A stretch of 7,911 nt of DNA from JAHFHB01 sp964393875 (lineage in GTDB: Bacteria; Omnitrophota; Omnitrophia; Omnitrophales; Aquincolibacteriaceae). The notes below the pieces were generated by a model. That model was given only the letters and a program-made list of their open reading frames with translations, ran no database searches and was not told where the DNA came from. The translations under genes were made by a program, and so were the position numbers. Location of the stretch: contig CAYMUZ010000194.1 of assembly GCA_964393875.1 (NCBI GenBank), positions 1 to 7,911 of the forward strand. Reading direction: 5' to 3'. Positions 1-6,508 of the stretch are shown piece by piece; position 1 is the first letter of the stretch; each line of letters begins with the position of its first letter.

Positions 1-402
1 GGGATGCTGATTGAGGCCCGTGCGGGTATTCAAAAGGGTGAGCAATCGCTTCTGCGGGATTATGTCGGAGGCCAAATGGACCAGCTGACATTCAGGCACC
101 TGGTGCGTGGTGCCCGCGAAAAAGATGCGTTCACCTTGAAAATTATTGATGCGGCGGGCCGGATGCTCGGCAAAAAAATGGCTTTTCTGATCAATCTGCT
201 CAACCCTGAGATTGTGGTGATCGGCGGGGGTATTGAAGACTGCGGCGCCCCGCTTCTCGATGCGATTAAACAATCGGTCAAAGACTGGGCTGTTGAAGAG
301 GCTTCGAATCAGGTCAAAATCATTCCGTCTGCGTTTGGTGAAAATGCCGTGGCGCTAGGTGTTGTCGGAATTGTTGCCCGTGAGGTTTTTGCTCAAGCCT
401 AG
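1..402 (+). CDS. ROK-family sugar kinase/transcriptional regulator, C-terminal part
   Basis: The reading frame is open from the first base, so this is the 3' part of a gene that begins before the window; the ATG at 4 is probably internal. The visible 133 residues match the C-terminal half of ROK proteins (glucokinase, fructokinase and NagC-like repressors). The key stretch is around residues 64-77, where INLLNPEIVVIGGG carries the conserved NxxxP and glycine turn of the second sugar-kinase lobe. It is followed by an SAFGENAVALGVVGI segment typical of the family's end. The catalytic Asp, the phosphate-binding DxGxT motif and the Cys-rich zinc motif would lie upstream and cannot be seen, so kinase and regulator cannot be separated. 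The gene stops at TAG in the expected place, which shows TAG acting as a normal stop in this genome. It is 68 bp upstream of tatC; no functional link is evident. Confidence 0.85.
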   Translation, partial: GMLIEARAGIQKGEQSLLRDYVGGQMDQLTFRHLVRGAREKDAFTLKIIDAAGRMLGKKMAFLINLLNPEIVVIGGGIEDCGAPLLDAIKQSVKDWAVEEASNQVKIIPSAFGENAVALGVVGIVAREVFAQA

Positions 403-470
403 CAGAACCCTGACGCTTTCTGCGTCAACCCCGCGCGAGCTTTGCAGCAATTTTACGGCCATGGGAAGAC

Positions 471-1202
471 ATGCCATCCCCTACACTGCTTGACTTTTTA
501 TCCCATCTTGAAGAATTGCGACGCCGGTTGCTTGCGATAGCGCTCGTGCTTCTGATTGCCTCTGTGGTCGGGTTTTTTTTGGCGGGGCCACTTCTTGAGC
601 TGATCATGAAACCGCTGGCGGCCGCTGCGGTCAAAACGCTTGTATTCCACAAACCGCATGAAGCCTTCAGCGTCCATCTGAACGTGGCCATCGCTTTTGG
701 GACGGCAGTCACTTTTCCATTTCTTTTGCAGCAGGTATGGTCTTTTGTGGCGCCGGGACTGTATGAGCGCGAAAAAAAATCGGGGCTGCTTCTTTGCCTT
801 GGTCTGATTCTCCTGTTTTGCGCGGGGCTTGTTTTCGCTTATGTGATGGCTATTCCATTTGGGCTTCGATTTCTGCTAGCATTTCAAACCCCCACGCTGC
901 AGCCATTGCTGAGTGTGGATGCGTACTTTTCATTTGCAGGAAGCACCTTGCTTATTTTTGGCCTGCTTTTTGATTTTCCGGTAGCCATTTTTGGATTGGT
1001 GCGCGGTGGGTTTGTACGCGTGGAAACATTGGCCGGAATACGCCGGCCCATCATCCTTGTTATTTTTATTTTAGCGGCGGTGCTCACCCCATCCCCAGAT
1101 CCGGTAAGTCAAGTCACTTTGGCGCTGCCCCTCATTCTTCTTTTCGAATTGGCGCTGTGGGCGGCGCGGCTAAACACGTCCGAATCTTCGCAGTGGATTT
1201 GA
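471..1202 (+). CDS. tatC: Sec-independent (twin-arginine) protein translocase subunit TatC
   Basis: TatC is the six-helix inner-membrane receptor that binds twin-arginine signal peptides and exports folded proteins. The 243-residue length is normal. The N-terminus has the hallmark HLEELRRRL at residues 12-20. The first periplasmic region carries FVAPGLYERE, where F92 and E101 correspond to the critical E. coli F94 and E103. Near residues 163-171, FGLLFDFPV has Asp168 in place of the usual Glu (E. coli E170), a conservative change. TPSPDPVSQ near 206-214 contains the conserved Asp of the last loop (E. coli D211). About six hydrophobic segments are visible, starting near residues 21, 75, 105, 155, 193 and 216. 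The start at 471 is the only ATG that reaches the HLEELR motif without a stop. GGGAAG lies only 2 nt upstream, so the ribosome site is weak. No tatA or tatB is present here. Confidence 0.95.
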   Translation: MPSPTLLDFLSHLEELRRRLLAIALVLLIASVVGFFLAGPLLELIMKPLAAAAVKTLVFHKPHEAFSVHLNVAIAFGTAVTFPFLLQQVWSFVAPGLYEREKKSGLLLCLGLILLFCAGLVFAYVMAIPFGLRFLLAFQTPTLQPLLSVDAYFSFAGSTLLIFGLLFDFPVAIFGLVRGGFVRVETLAGIRRPIILVIFILAAVLTPSPDPVSQVTLALPLILLFELALWAARLNTSESSQWI

Positions 1203-1255
1203 CACCCATGGCGATTAGTTGTATATTGCCACTCGTTAAGTTTAGCCAAGGTATT

Positions 1256-1264
1256 TGATATAAC
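1256..1264 (+). promoter_or_regulatory. candidate extended -10 promoter element upstream of cysC
   Basis: The 82-bp gap between tatC and cysC is distinctly AT-rich compared with its surroundings. It contains TGATATAAC, which matches an extended -10 (TGn followed by TATAAT) with one mismatch. Transcription would begin near 1271, giving a leader of about 14 nt. No good -35 hexamer sits 17 bp upstream (TTAAGT at 1236-1241 is poor), as is usual for extended -10 promoters. It could drive the sulfur genes independently of tatC. No CysB, CymR or SAM-riboswitch signature was recognised. Inferred from sequence pattern only. Confidence 0.3.
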
Positions 1265-1284
1265 CCATTGATAAATAATAAGAT

Positions 1285-1863
1285 ATGAGCGCACAAAAAG
1301 TAACGAACAGCGAAGAAAAGTGGAGTCTTAAGCGTGGCGTGATGGTGTGGCTGACAGGTCTGCCGAGCTCCGGGAAATCGACCATTGCCCGAGAGCTCGA
1401 AAGGTTTTGTAAACGGGCCAATTTACCCACAGAGCTTTTAGACGGGGATATTGTACGCACTCATCTTAGTAAGGGGTTGGGATTCAGCCGCGAAGATCGC
1501 GATACCAATATCAAGCGCATTGGTTTTGTGGGGTCGCTTTTGACGCGACATGGGGTGATAGTGATTGTGTCGGCCGTTTCACCTTATCGCGAGGCCCGTG
1601 AAGCCAATCGGCGCTTAATCGGACAATTTATCGAAGTGTTTGTGAGCACGCCTTTGGAGCTTTGTGAGCAGCGCGACGCTAAAGGGCTTTATAAAAAAGC
1701 CCGCAACGGAGAGATTCTGCAATTTACAGGTGTGAGCGATCCCTACGAAGAGCCGGAACATCCGGATGTGCTCTGTGAAACAAAAAAGGAATCCGCAGAG
1801 GTGTCTGCCGGGCGCATTATCCAGAAGCTCGAAGAGCTGCACTATTTAGCAGCAAATGCTTAA
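1285..1863 (+). CDS. cysC: Adenylyl-sulfate (APS) kinase
   Basis: CysC phosphorylates adenosine 5'-phosphosulfate to PAPS using ATP, in the cytoplasm, as a step of sulfate activation. The 192-residue length is normal for a stand-alone enzyme, with no fusion to CysN or ATP sulfurylase. The Walker A loop GLPSSGKST is at residues 25-33. LLDGD at 51-55 is the conserved APS-contacting segment. Ser99 in SAVSPYR corresponds to the serine phosphorylated in E. coli CysC. KGLYKKAR (133-140) and FTGVSDPYEEP (147-157) are the diagnostic APS-kinase lid motifs. The start at 1285 follows an AT-rich leader without a clear Shine-Dalgarno site. It lies 12 bp before cysH, so the two are probably cotranscribed. 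No sat or cysND gene supplying APS is in the window. Confidence 0.95.
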   Translation: MSAQKVTNSEEKWSLKRGVMVWLTGLPSSGKSTIARELERFCKRANLPTELLDGDIVRTHLSKGLGFSREDRDTNIKRIGFVGSLLTRHGVIVIVSAVSPYREAREANRRLIGQFIEVFVSTPLELCEQRDAKGLYKKARNGEILQFTGVSDPYEEPEHPDVLCETKKESAEVSAGRIIQKLEELHYLAANA

Positions 1864-1875
1864 AGTGCGCCGGAC

Positions 1876-2631
1876 ATGATTAACCCAATCGATCTTGAAA
1901 AGTTGAACGCGCAGTTTGAGAGTATGCATCCATCTGAAGTTATTCGCTGGGCGGCGGAGCAGTTTTCCCCGCGCTTGGCGATGACCTCGTCCTTTGGGCC
2001 TGAGAGTGGTGTGTTGTTGCATTTAGTAAGCCAGGTGCGCCTCGATATTCCGGTTTTGTTTCTGGAGACAGGCTACCATTTTCCAGAAACGCTGGAATAC
2101 AAAAGTGCCCTTGTAAAATTCTTAGGACTGAGTCAGGTGAGAGATTTGCGCGCTGATCCGGTGCGGCGGCAGGAGTTGGTAGAGCAAAATGGGGGTGTGC
2201 CCTACGAAAAAAATCCGGATCTTTGCTGCCAAATCAACAAAGTCGAGCCGCTCGACACCGAGCTGGTTAAATATGATGCTTGGATGAGCGGAATCCGGCG
2301 GAACCAAACAGATTTTCGAAAGACCGTTCGGATTTTGGAATGCTACGAGGGCAACCGGTACAAAATTAGTCCGATTGCGACCTGGACGTCGCGCGACACC
2401 TGGTGGTATTTGAAGGAACATAAAATTCCGCAACACCCCCTTTACGAAAAAGGGTATTTGAGTATAGGATGCTGGCCTTGCACGCGGCCAATTCAGGCGG
2501 GAGATGATGAGCGCGCAGGGCGATGGGCCGGACGCTCCAAGAAAGAATGCGGGATTCATTTATATAAAGAGATCAAGCGGCCTGAAGAACAAGAGAAGTC
2601 TCAAGCGGAAGATTTGTCAGAAAATATTTAA
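1876..2631 (+). CDS. cysH: Assimilatory APS/PAPS reductase, [4Fe-4S] type
   Basis: This enzyme reduces APS (or PAPS) to sulfite using thioredoxin or glutaredoxin as donor. The 251-residue protein has the phosphosulfate-binding loop TSSFGPESG at 37-45 and LETGYHFPET at 63-72. It has the full four-cysteine cluster set, C117-C118 (DLCCQINKVEPL) and C199/C202 (SIGCWPCTRP), which marks the [4Fe-4S] branch that mainly uses APS. The enterobacterial PAPS reductases lack these cysteines. The catalytic cysteine is C225 in KKECGIHL near the C-terminus. A charged, Glu/Lys-rich tail of about 20 residues follows. The upstream ribosome site is poor (GGA only), and the 12-bp gap to cysC suggests they share a transcript. 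Preference for APS over PAPS cannot be fixed from sequence, because some iron-sulfur CysH proteins accept both. Confidence 0.94.
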   Translation: MINPIDLEKLNAQFESMHPSEVIRWAAEQFSPRLAMTSSFGPESGVLLHLVSQVRLDIPVLFLETGYHFPETLEYKSALVKFLGLSQVRDLRADPVRRQELVEQNGGVPYEKNPDLCCQINKVEPLDTELVKYDAWMSGIRRNQTDFRKTVRILECYEGNRYKISPIATWTSRDTWWYLKEHKIPQHPLYEKGYLSIGCWPCTRPIQAGDDERAGRWAGRSKKECGIHLYKEIKRPEEQEKSQAEDLSENI

Positions 2632-2675
2632 GAGAGCAATCAAAATTGAAACAGCGCCGAATCTGCAAGGCGCGT

Positions 2676-2682
2676 GGAGGAG
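2676..2682 (+). promoter_or_regulatory. Shine-Dalgarno site that sets the cysK start
   Basis: GGAGGAG lies 6 nt before the ATG at 2689. This makes that ATG the likely start rather than the in-frame GTG at 2674, which touches the site itself. It is the strongest ribosome site in the window. Confidence 0.75.
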
Positions 2683-2688
2683 CGTTTT

Positions 2689-3648
2689 ATGAGCACAGCA
2701 CAAACAACGAAGTCTAGGACAAAGCCGCTTGTTGCGGATACGGTTTTAGATCTTATTTGCAACACCCCGCTGGTGCGGCTTCACAAATTGACAGACGCGA
2801 CCATGGCCACCATTTACATCAAGCTAGAATCCATGAACCCGGGCGGCAGTGTGAAAGACCGTATTTGCCTCAGCATGATCCGTGACGCGGAAGAAAAGGG
2901 TTTGATTAAAAAAGACACCGTGATCGTGGAACCGACCTCTGGAAATACCGGTGTCGGACTCGCGCTCGTGTGCGCGGTGAAAGGATACAAATTACTTTTA
3001 ACCATGCCAGAAACCATGAGCGTGGAGCGCCGCCACCTTTTGAAACGCTACGGTGCCGAACTGGTCTTGACGCCGGGTGCCGACGGGATGAAAGGAGCCA
3101 TTGCCAAAGCTCAGGAGATTACGAAGCAAACCCCAAACAGTTTTATGCCGCAGCAGTTTGCGAATCCAGCCAATCCAAAAATTCACCGCGAAACAACGGC
3201 GGAAGAAATTTGGGAGGCGCTGGACGGCCGCGTGGACGCGTTTGTTGCAGGCGTTGGTACGGGCGGAACGGTGACTGGCTGTGGAGAGATTTTCAAGAAG
3301 CGCCAGCCGGCAATAAAAGTGGTGGCGGTTGAGCCCTCCAACTCACCGGTGCTCTCAGGCGGCTCTCCGGGTAAGCATAAAATTCAGGGAATTGGTGCCG
3401 GATTTGTCCCTGAGGTGCTTAACCGCGCCGTGATCGACCAAGTGATTAAGGTGGAGGATCAAGATGCCTGGAAAACAGCCTTGGCGCTAGCAGAAAAAGA
3501 AGGTGTTTTGAGCGGAATTTCGACCGGTGCAAATATTTGGGCCGCCTTGTAGGTGGCGCGTGATCTGGGCCCCGGCAAAAATGTCGTGACGATTGTTTGT
3601 GATACGGGCGAGCGTTATTTAAGTATGGACGACGCCTTTAAAGCGTAA
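2689..3648 (+). pseudogene. cysK: Cysteine synthase (O-acetylserine sulfhydrylase), interrupted by an in-frame amber codon
   Basis: The frame encodes a fold-type II PLP enzyme that joins sulfide to O-acetylserine to give cysteine. Visible motifs are NTPLVRL (25-31), the PLP lysine K56 in GGSVKDR, the substrate loop TSGNTG (83-88), the phosphate-binding GTGGTVTG (190-197) and GISTGAN (276-282). Translation stops after residue 287 at TAG (3550-3552). The same frame then continues for 31 sense codons with textbook CysK C-terminal sequence, including GPGKNVV and DTGERYLS, and ends at TAA (3646-3648). Without the amber codon the protein would be 319 residues, the normal length. The lost DTGERYLS region supplies the family's Ser/Thr contact to the PLP pyridine ring, so the truncated product is probably inactive (family knowledge). 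The amber could be a recent nonsense mutation (for example CAG or AAG to TAG), a sequencing error or a readthrough site. Everything else in the gene looks intact. Confidence 0.9.
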
Positions 3649-3657
3649 CTATTTTTT

Positions 3658-3663
3658 AGGAGA
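3658..3663 (+). promoter_or_regulatory. Shine-Dalgarno site for the threonine-synthase-family gene
   Basis: AGGAGA precedes the ATG at 3672 with 9 nt between AGGAG and the start. The in-frame GTG at 3666 would be only 3 nt away, so the ATG is the better start. Confidence 0.65.
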
Positions 3664-3671
3664 AAGTGACC

Positions 3672-4919
3672 ATGTCTTTTTTGATAGGGCTTCGTTGTCG
3701 CGAGTGCGGGCGGGAATATCCCAAAGAGGCGCTTTACGTTTGCGAGTACTGCTTTGGATCGCTGGAAGCGGCTTACGATTATGCGGCGATCAAAAAAGTT
3801 TTGACCCGCGAAAAAATCGAGAAAGGTCCCAAGAGCCTTTGGCGATACCGCGAGCTTTTGCCCATTGATGGGGAGCCCACGGCCGGTTTTTATTCTGGGT
3901 TTACGCCGCTTGTGAAAGCCGACCGATTAGCCAAAGCACTGGGGCTTCGCGAACTTTATGTGAAAGATGATTCAGTTTGTCATCCGACCTGGTCTTTCAA
4001 GGATCGTGTTGTTGCCGTAGCGCTTTCGCGGGCGCGCGAACTTGGCTTTGATACGGTGGCGTGTGCCTCCACAGGCAACCTCGCCAATTCTGTTTCAGCC
4101 AATGCGGCGTGGGCCGGATTTAAACGCTACATTTTTATTCCCGCCAACCTTGAGCGCGCCAAGATCATCGGCTCACTTGTGTATGCCCCTAACCTGGTGG
4201 CTGTGAGCGGCAACTATGACGATGTCAACCGTTTGTGTTCCGAGATTGCGGCAAAATACGCGTGGGGGTTTGTGAATATCAATCTGCGCGCTTACTACGC
4301 AGAAGGCTCCAAAACATTGGGATTTGAAATTGCCGAGCAGTTGGGGTGGCGTGCACCGGCACATGTTGTCGCGCCGGCTGCCAGTGGGTCACTTATTACA
4401 AAAATCTGGAAATCGTTCCAGGAATTTGAGAAGCTTGGTCTGCTCAAAGAAAAATTAAAAACAAGCATTCACTGCGCTCAAGCCGAGGGCTGTTCTCCCA
4501 TCGCGGATGCGATTATAAGCGGGGCCGAGCATATTAAGCCGGTCAAGCCTGTTACGATTGCAAAGTCGCTGGCCATTGGAAATCCGGCCGACGGGTATTA
4601 TGCCAGGGATGTCGTGAGAACCTCCTCCGGATTTGCCGCGAAAGCGACCGACGATGAAATCCGTGACGGGATTAAACTGTTGGCGCAAACCGAGGGCATT
4701 TTTACCGAAACTGCCGGCGGGGTGACTGTGGCCTGCGCGAAGAAGCTGATTGAGCAAGGCCGGATTCCGCGGGACGAGTCAGTGGTGTTGGCTATTACCG
4801 GCAATGGGCTGAAAACCCAGGAAGCCATTCAAGATGCGGTCGGCGAGGCTGTGCAGATTGAACCCAACTTAACTTCATTTGAAGACGCGGTCATTCGCCG
4901 AGCCGTGGTGCTTAAATAA
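3672..4919 (+). CDS. thrC: Threonine synthase family PLP enzyme with N-terminal zinc ribbon
   Basis: Threonine synthase converts O-phosphohomoserine and water to threonine and phosphate. This 415-residue protein opens with a zinc-ribbon-like pair, CREC (C9, C12) and CEYC (C24, C27), as in the long bacterial ThrC subgroup. The PLP lysine is K110 in PTWSFKDR, and the phosphate/cofactor loop ASTGN is at 132-136. VVAPAASGSLITKIW (232-246) and AKSLAIGNPADGYYARD (297-313) are further subgroup signatures. ETAGGVT near 346-352 and AITGNGLK near 374-381 form the C-terminal active-site wall. It begins 23 bp after the cysK frame and is followed 17 bp later by a CysO-like sulfur carrier. ThrC is the family call. 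A related sulfhydrylase or cysteate-synthase-like activity on a phosphorylated hydroxy-amino acid cannot be excluded, given that neighbour. Confidence 0.88.
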   Translation: MSFLIGLRCRECGREYPKEALYVCEYCFGSLEAAYDYAAIKKVLTREKIEKGPKSLWRYRELLPIDGEPTAGFYSGFTPLVKADRLAKALGLRELYVKDDSVCHPTWSFKDRVVAVALSRARELGFDTVACASTGNLANSVSANAAWAGFKRYIFIPANLERAKIIGSLVYAPNLVAVSGNYDDVNRLCSEIAAKYAWGFVNINLRAYYAEGSKTLGFEIAEQLGWRAPAHVVAPAASGSLITKIWKSFQEFEKLGLLKEKLKTSIHCAQAEGCSPIADAIISGAEHIKPVKPVTIAKSLAIGNPADGYYARDVVRTSSGFAAKATDDEIRDGIKLLAQTEGIFTETAGGVTVACAKKLIEQGRIPRDESVVLAITGNGLKTQEAIQDAVGEAVQIEPNLTSFEDAVIRRAVVLK

Positions 4920-4925
4920 AGGCAA

Positions 4926-4931
4926 AAGGAG
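4926..4931 (+). promoter_or_regulatory. Shine-Dalgarno site for the sulfur-carrier gene
   Basis: AAGGAG sits 5 nt before the ATG at 4937, within the 17-bp gap after the threonine-synthase-family stop. This supports efficient translation from a shared transcript. Confidence 0.65.
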
Positions 4932-4936
4932 CTTTT

Positions 4937-5212
4937 ATGGCTGTAAAAGTACGCATTCCGACGCCGCTTCAAAAATTGGCTGCCGGGCAGGGCGAGGTGA
5001 TAGTTGAGGCTGCAAGTGTCCAGGAACTTTTAAACACACTTGAAAAGAATTATCCGGGTATGAAGGATCGTCTTTGCGATGCGGATGGCAAGGTTCGTCG
5101 GTTTGTGAATATTTATCTCAATGAAGAGGATATCCGCTTTCTTAACAAGGAAGAAACACCGCTTAAAAACGGCGATGAAGTGTCGATTGTGCCCGCCATC
5201 GCAGGCGGTTGA
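4937..5212 (+). CDS. MoaD/ThiS-fold sulfur carrier protein, CysO-like
   Basis: This is a 91-residue ubiquitin-like protein ending in Gly-Gly (AIAGG), the tail that is adenylated and converted to a thiocarboxylate by MoeB/ThiF-type enzymes. The central RRFVNIYLNEEDIRF (54-68) and the end GDEVSIVPAIAGG (79-91) closely resemble Mycobacterium tuberculosis CysO as recalled from memory. CysO donates sulfur to CysM for cysteine synthesis. Molybdopterin-type MoaD proteins usually lack this VNIYLNEEDIR block, so a role in amino-acid sulfur transfer is favoured. Its partner could be the preceding PLP enzyme. No MoeB-like activator or Mec-type peptidase that would release the product is in the window, so the pathway assignment is inference. 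The stop codon lies 23 bp before the bioB start. Confidence 0.85.
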   Translation: MAVKVRIPTPLQKLAAGQGEVIVEAASVQELLNTLEKNYPGMKDRLCDADGKVRRFVNIYLNEEDIRFLNKEETPLKNGDEVSIVPAIAGG

Positions 5213-5235
5213 GACAAAGCCTTAGAAAGAATCCT

Positions 5236-6345
5236 ATGACAATCCCTATTTCCGGAAACCTTCTGAAAGAGACGGTTAAAGACGTGACTCCCGAAACCAT
5301 ACAAGCGCTCAAAGTGCGCGTGATGCAGGGAGGCGAGATCGTCTTTGATGAAGCGCTGGCACTCATGCAGGTTACAGAGCCCAAGGTGGTGGACGTTTTA
5401 CTCGAGGCGGCGCGCGAACTCACCTTTCATTTTAACTCCAATGTGCCGGGGCTATGCTCACTCCTCAACGCAAAAAGTTATTTGTGCGGCGAAGACTGCG
5501 GCTTTTGTGCACAGTCGGTGCGTTTTGAAACGCGTGTCGATCGATATCAGATGATGCCCGTCGACGAGGTGGTAAAAGCGGCCCAGGAGTTTGAGAAAAA
5601 AGGTGCCCACAATTTCTGTGTCGTGACAAGCGGCGGCGAGTTGAGCGATGAGGAGTTTGAGAAGGTTCTTGAAATGTACCGGCGATTACAGATGGAGACA
5701 AAACTTAATCTGGATGGCTCGCTTGGTTTTTTAACCGCGGAGCGCGTGCAAAAATTAAAAGAGTCCGGTGTGCGGCGGTTCAATAGTAATCTACAAAGTT
5801 CGCGCGAATTTTATCCGAAAATTGTGACCACGCACACGTATGACAAACGCCTTGAAACATTGAAACTTTTGCAAGAAGGCGGCATGGAGATTTGTTCAGG
5901 CGGCATTTTGGCTATGGGGGAAACGCGCGAAGATCGCGTCAGTCTTGCCTTTGAGTTGAAGCCGTACAAACCGCACTGCTTGCCCATGAACGTACTTAAT
6001 CCACGGCCGGGCACACCGCTCGAAAATGTTCCTGCGGCAGACCCCATGGAAATGGTCAAGACGATTGCTGTCTACCGATTCATTCACCCGCATGCGAATA
6101 TCAAGCTTGCCGGCGGGCGCGAGGCAAGTCTCGGCGATACCTATCAGGAGAAGGCCCTGCAAGGCGGTGCCAATGGCCTGATCATCGGCGGTTATCTAAC
6201 GACCGAAGGCAACCCCATCCAAAAAGATTTCGAAATGCTCCGACGTGCGGGTTTTCAACCTCAGCGGCCCGAGTCGCTAAGCATAACGCCTTCAGCAGAC
6301 CAACCCCCTCTTGGAGAAGCTTCTTTAGGCTCTGTAAAACAATAA
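5236..6345 (+). CDS. bioB: Biotin synthase (radical SAM)
   Basis: BioB inserts sulfur into dethiobiotin, the last step of biotin synthesis. The 369-residue protein has the radical-SAM CxxxCxxC as C84, C88 and C91 (LCGEDCGFCAQS). The ligands of the sacrificial [2Fe-2S] cluster appear to be C128 (NFCVVTSGG), C220 (EICSGGILAMGET) and R295 (KLAGGRE). NPRPGTPLE (255-263) is the conserved strand before the barrel end. The motif that reads YNHNLD in E. coli (151-155 region) is FNSNLQ here (182-187), so a usually conserved Asp is Gln. The ATG at 5236, after a weak AGAAAGA, is chosen over an in-frame TTG at 5209 that overlaps the previous gene. The last residues GSVKQ and the TAA stop lie inside the inserted MITE-like element; the original gene probably ended after Leu364-Arg. 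Confidence 0.95.
   Translation: MTIPISGNLLKETVKDVTPETIQALKVRVMQGGEIVFDEALALMQVTEPKVVDVLLEAARELTFHFNSNVPGLCSLLNAKSYLCGEDCGFCAQSVRFETRVDRYQMMPVDEVVKAAQEFEKKGAHNFCVVTSGGELSDEEFEKVLEMYRRLQMETKLNLDGSLGFLTAERVQKLKESGVRRFNSNLQSSREFYPKIVTTHTYDKRLETLKLLQEGGMEICSGGILAMGETREDRVSLAFELKPYKPHCLPMNVLNPRPGTPLENVPAADPMEMVKTIAVYRFIHPHANIKLAGGREASLGDTYQEKALQGGANGLIIGGYLTTEGNPIQKDFEMLRRAGFQPQRPESLSITPSADQPPLGEASLGSVKQ
6325..6327 (+). repeat. target-site duplication, left copy (TTA)
   Basis: TTA directly abuts the left inverted repeat and is matched by TTA directly abutting the right one. It is also codon 364 of bioB. Three bases alone could match by chance, but the reconstructed junction supports a true duplication. 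Confidence 0.6.
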
Positions 6346-6358
6346 CATAGCCATTTGG
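6328..6358 (+). repeat. left terminal inverted repeat of the MITE-like element
   Basis: This 31-bp arm starts GGCTCTGTAAAACAATAAC and ends CATTTGG. Its reverse complement matches 6509-6539 at 29 of 31 positions, differing at arm positions 8 (T versus C) and 24 (C versus G). It contains the bioB TAA stop codon (6343-6345). Confidence 0.92.
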
Positions 6359-6398
6359 AGGGTTCGGTTTGTGGTAAGTTCGAGGCGCGAGGACGGGC

Positions 6399-6418
6399 AG
6401 CGTGTCTAAAGACACGCT
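6399..6418. other. perfect hairpin within the element
   Basis: AGCGTGTC (6399-6406) and GACACGCT (6411-6418) form an 8-bp perfect stem around TAAA. A near-duplicated 14-mer brackets it: GAGGACGGGCAGCG (6389-6402) and GAGGACGAGCAACG (6419-6432) differ at two positions. A smaller stem, AGCAA (6426-6430) with TTGCT (6439-6443), follows. No T-run follows either, so these are probably structural parts of the element. Confidence 0.7.
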
Positions 6419-6455
6419 GAGGACGAGCAACGAAGAAATTGCTGCAAAAAGGGGT

Positions 6456-6478
6456 CTCCCGAAGGGCCGGGAGTTTTT
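6456..6478 (+). terminator. Rho-independent terminator-like hairpin inside the element
   Basis: CTCCCG (6456-6461) pairs with CGGGAG (6468-6473) around the 6-nt loop AAGGGC, and TTTTT follows at 6474-6478. The stem is short but very GC-rich. In + orientation it would end or reduce transcription coming from bioB before it reaches the ketosynthase gene and bioF. The T-run is only five long, so termination may be partial. Confidence 0.55.
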
Positions 6479-6508
6479 GGACTTTGATTCGGCTCAAAAT
6501 CCCTTTAG

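Noticed and set aside
411..427. Hairpin TGACGC/GCGTCA just after the ROK gene as a terminator
   Set aside because: The stem is only 6 bp with a 5-nt loop and no T-run follows, so termination is not supported.
2122..2559. A 145-codon open frame on the minus strand opposite cysH
   Set aside because: It lies wholly within a well-supported cysH and its translation resembles no family I recognise; it is a shadow of the real gene.
2654..2673. GCGCC/GGCGC stem just upstream of the cysK ribosome site as a riboswitch or attenuator
   Set aside because: A 5-bp stem in a 57-bp gap with no recognisable riboswitch core and no T-run; chance is likely in this base composition.
3550..3552. TAG as a reassigned or pyrrolysine codon throughout this genome
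   Set aside because: The ROK gene ends on TAG at its natural end, all other genes use TAA or TGA, and CysK is not a known pyrrolysine protein.
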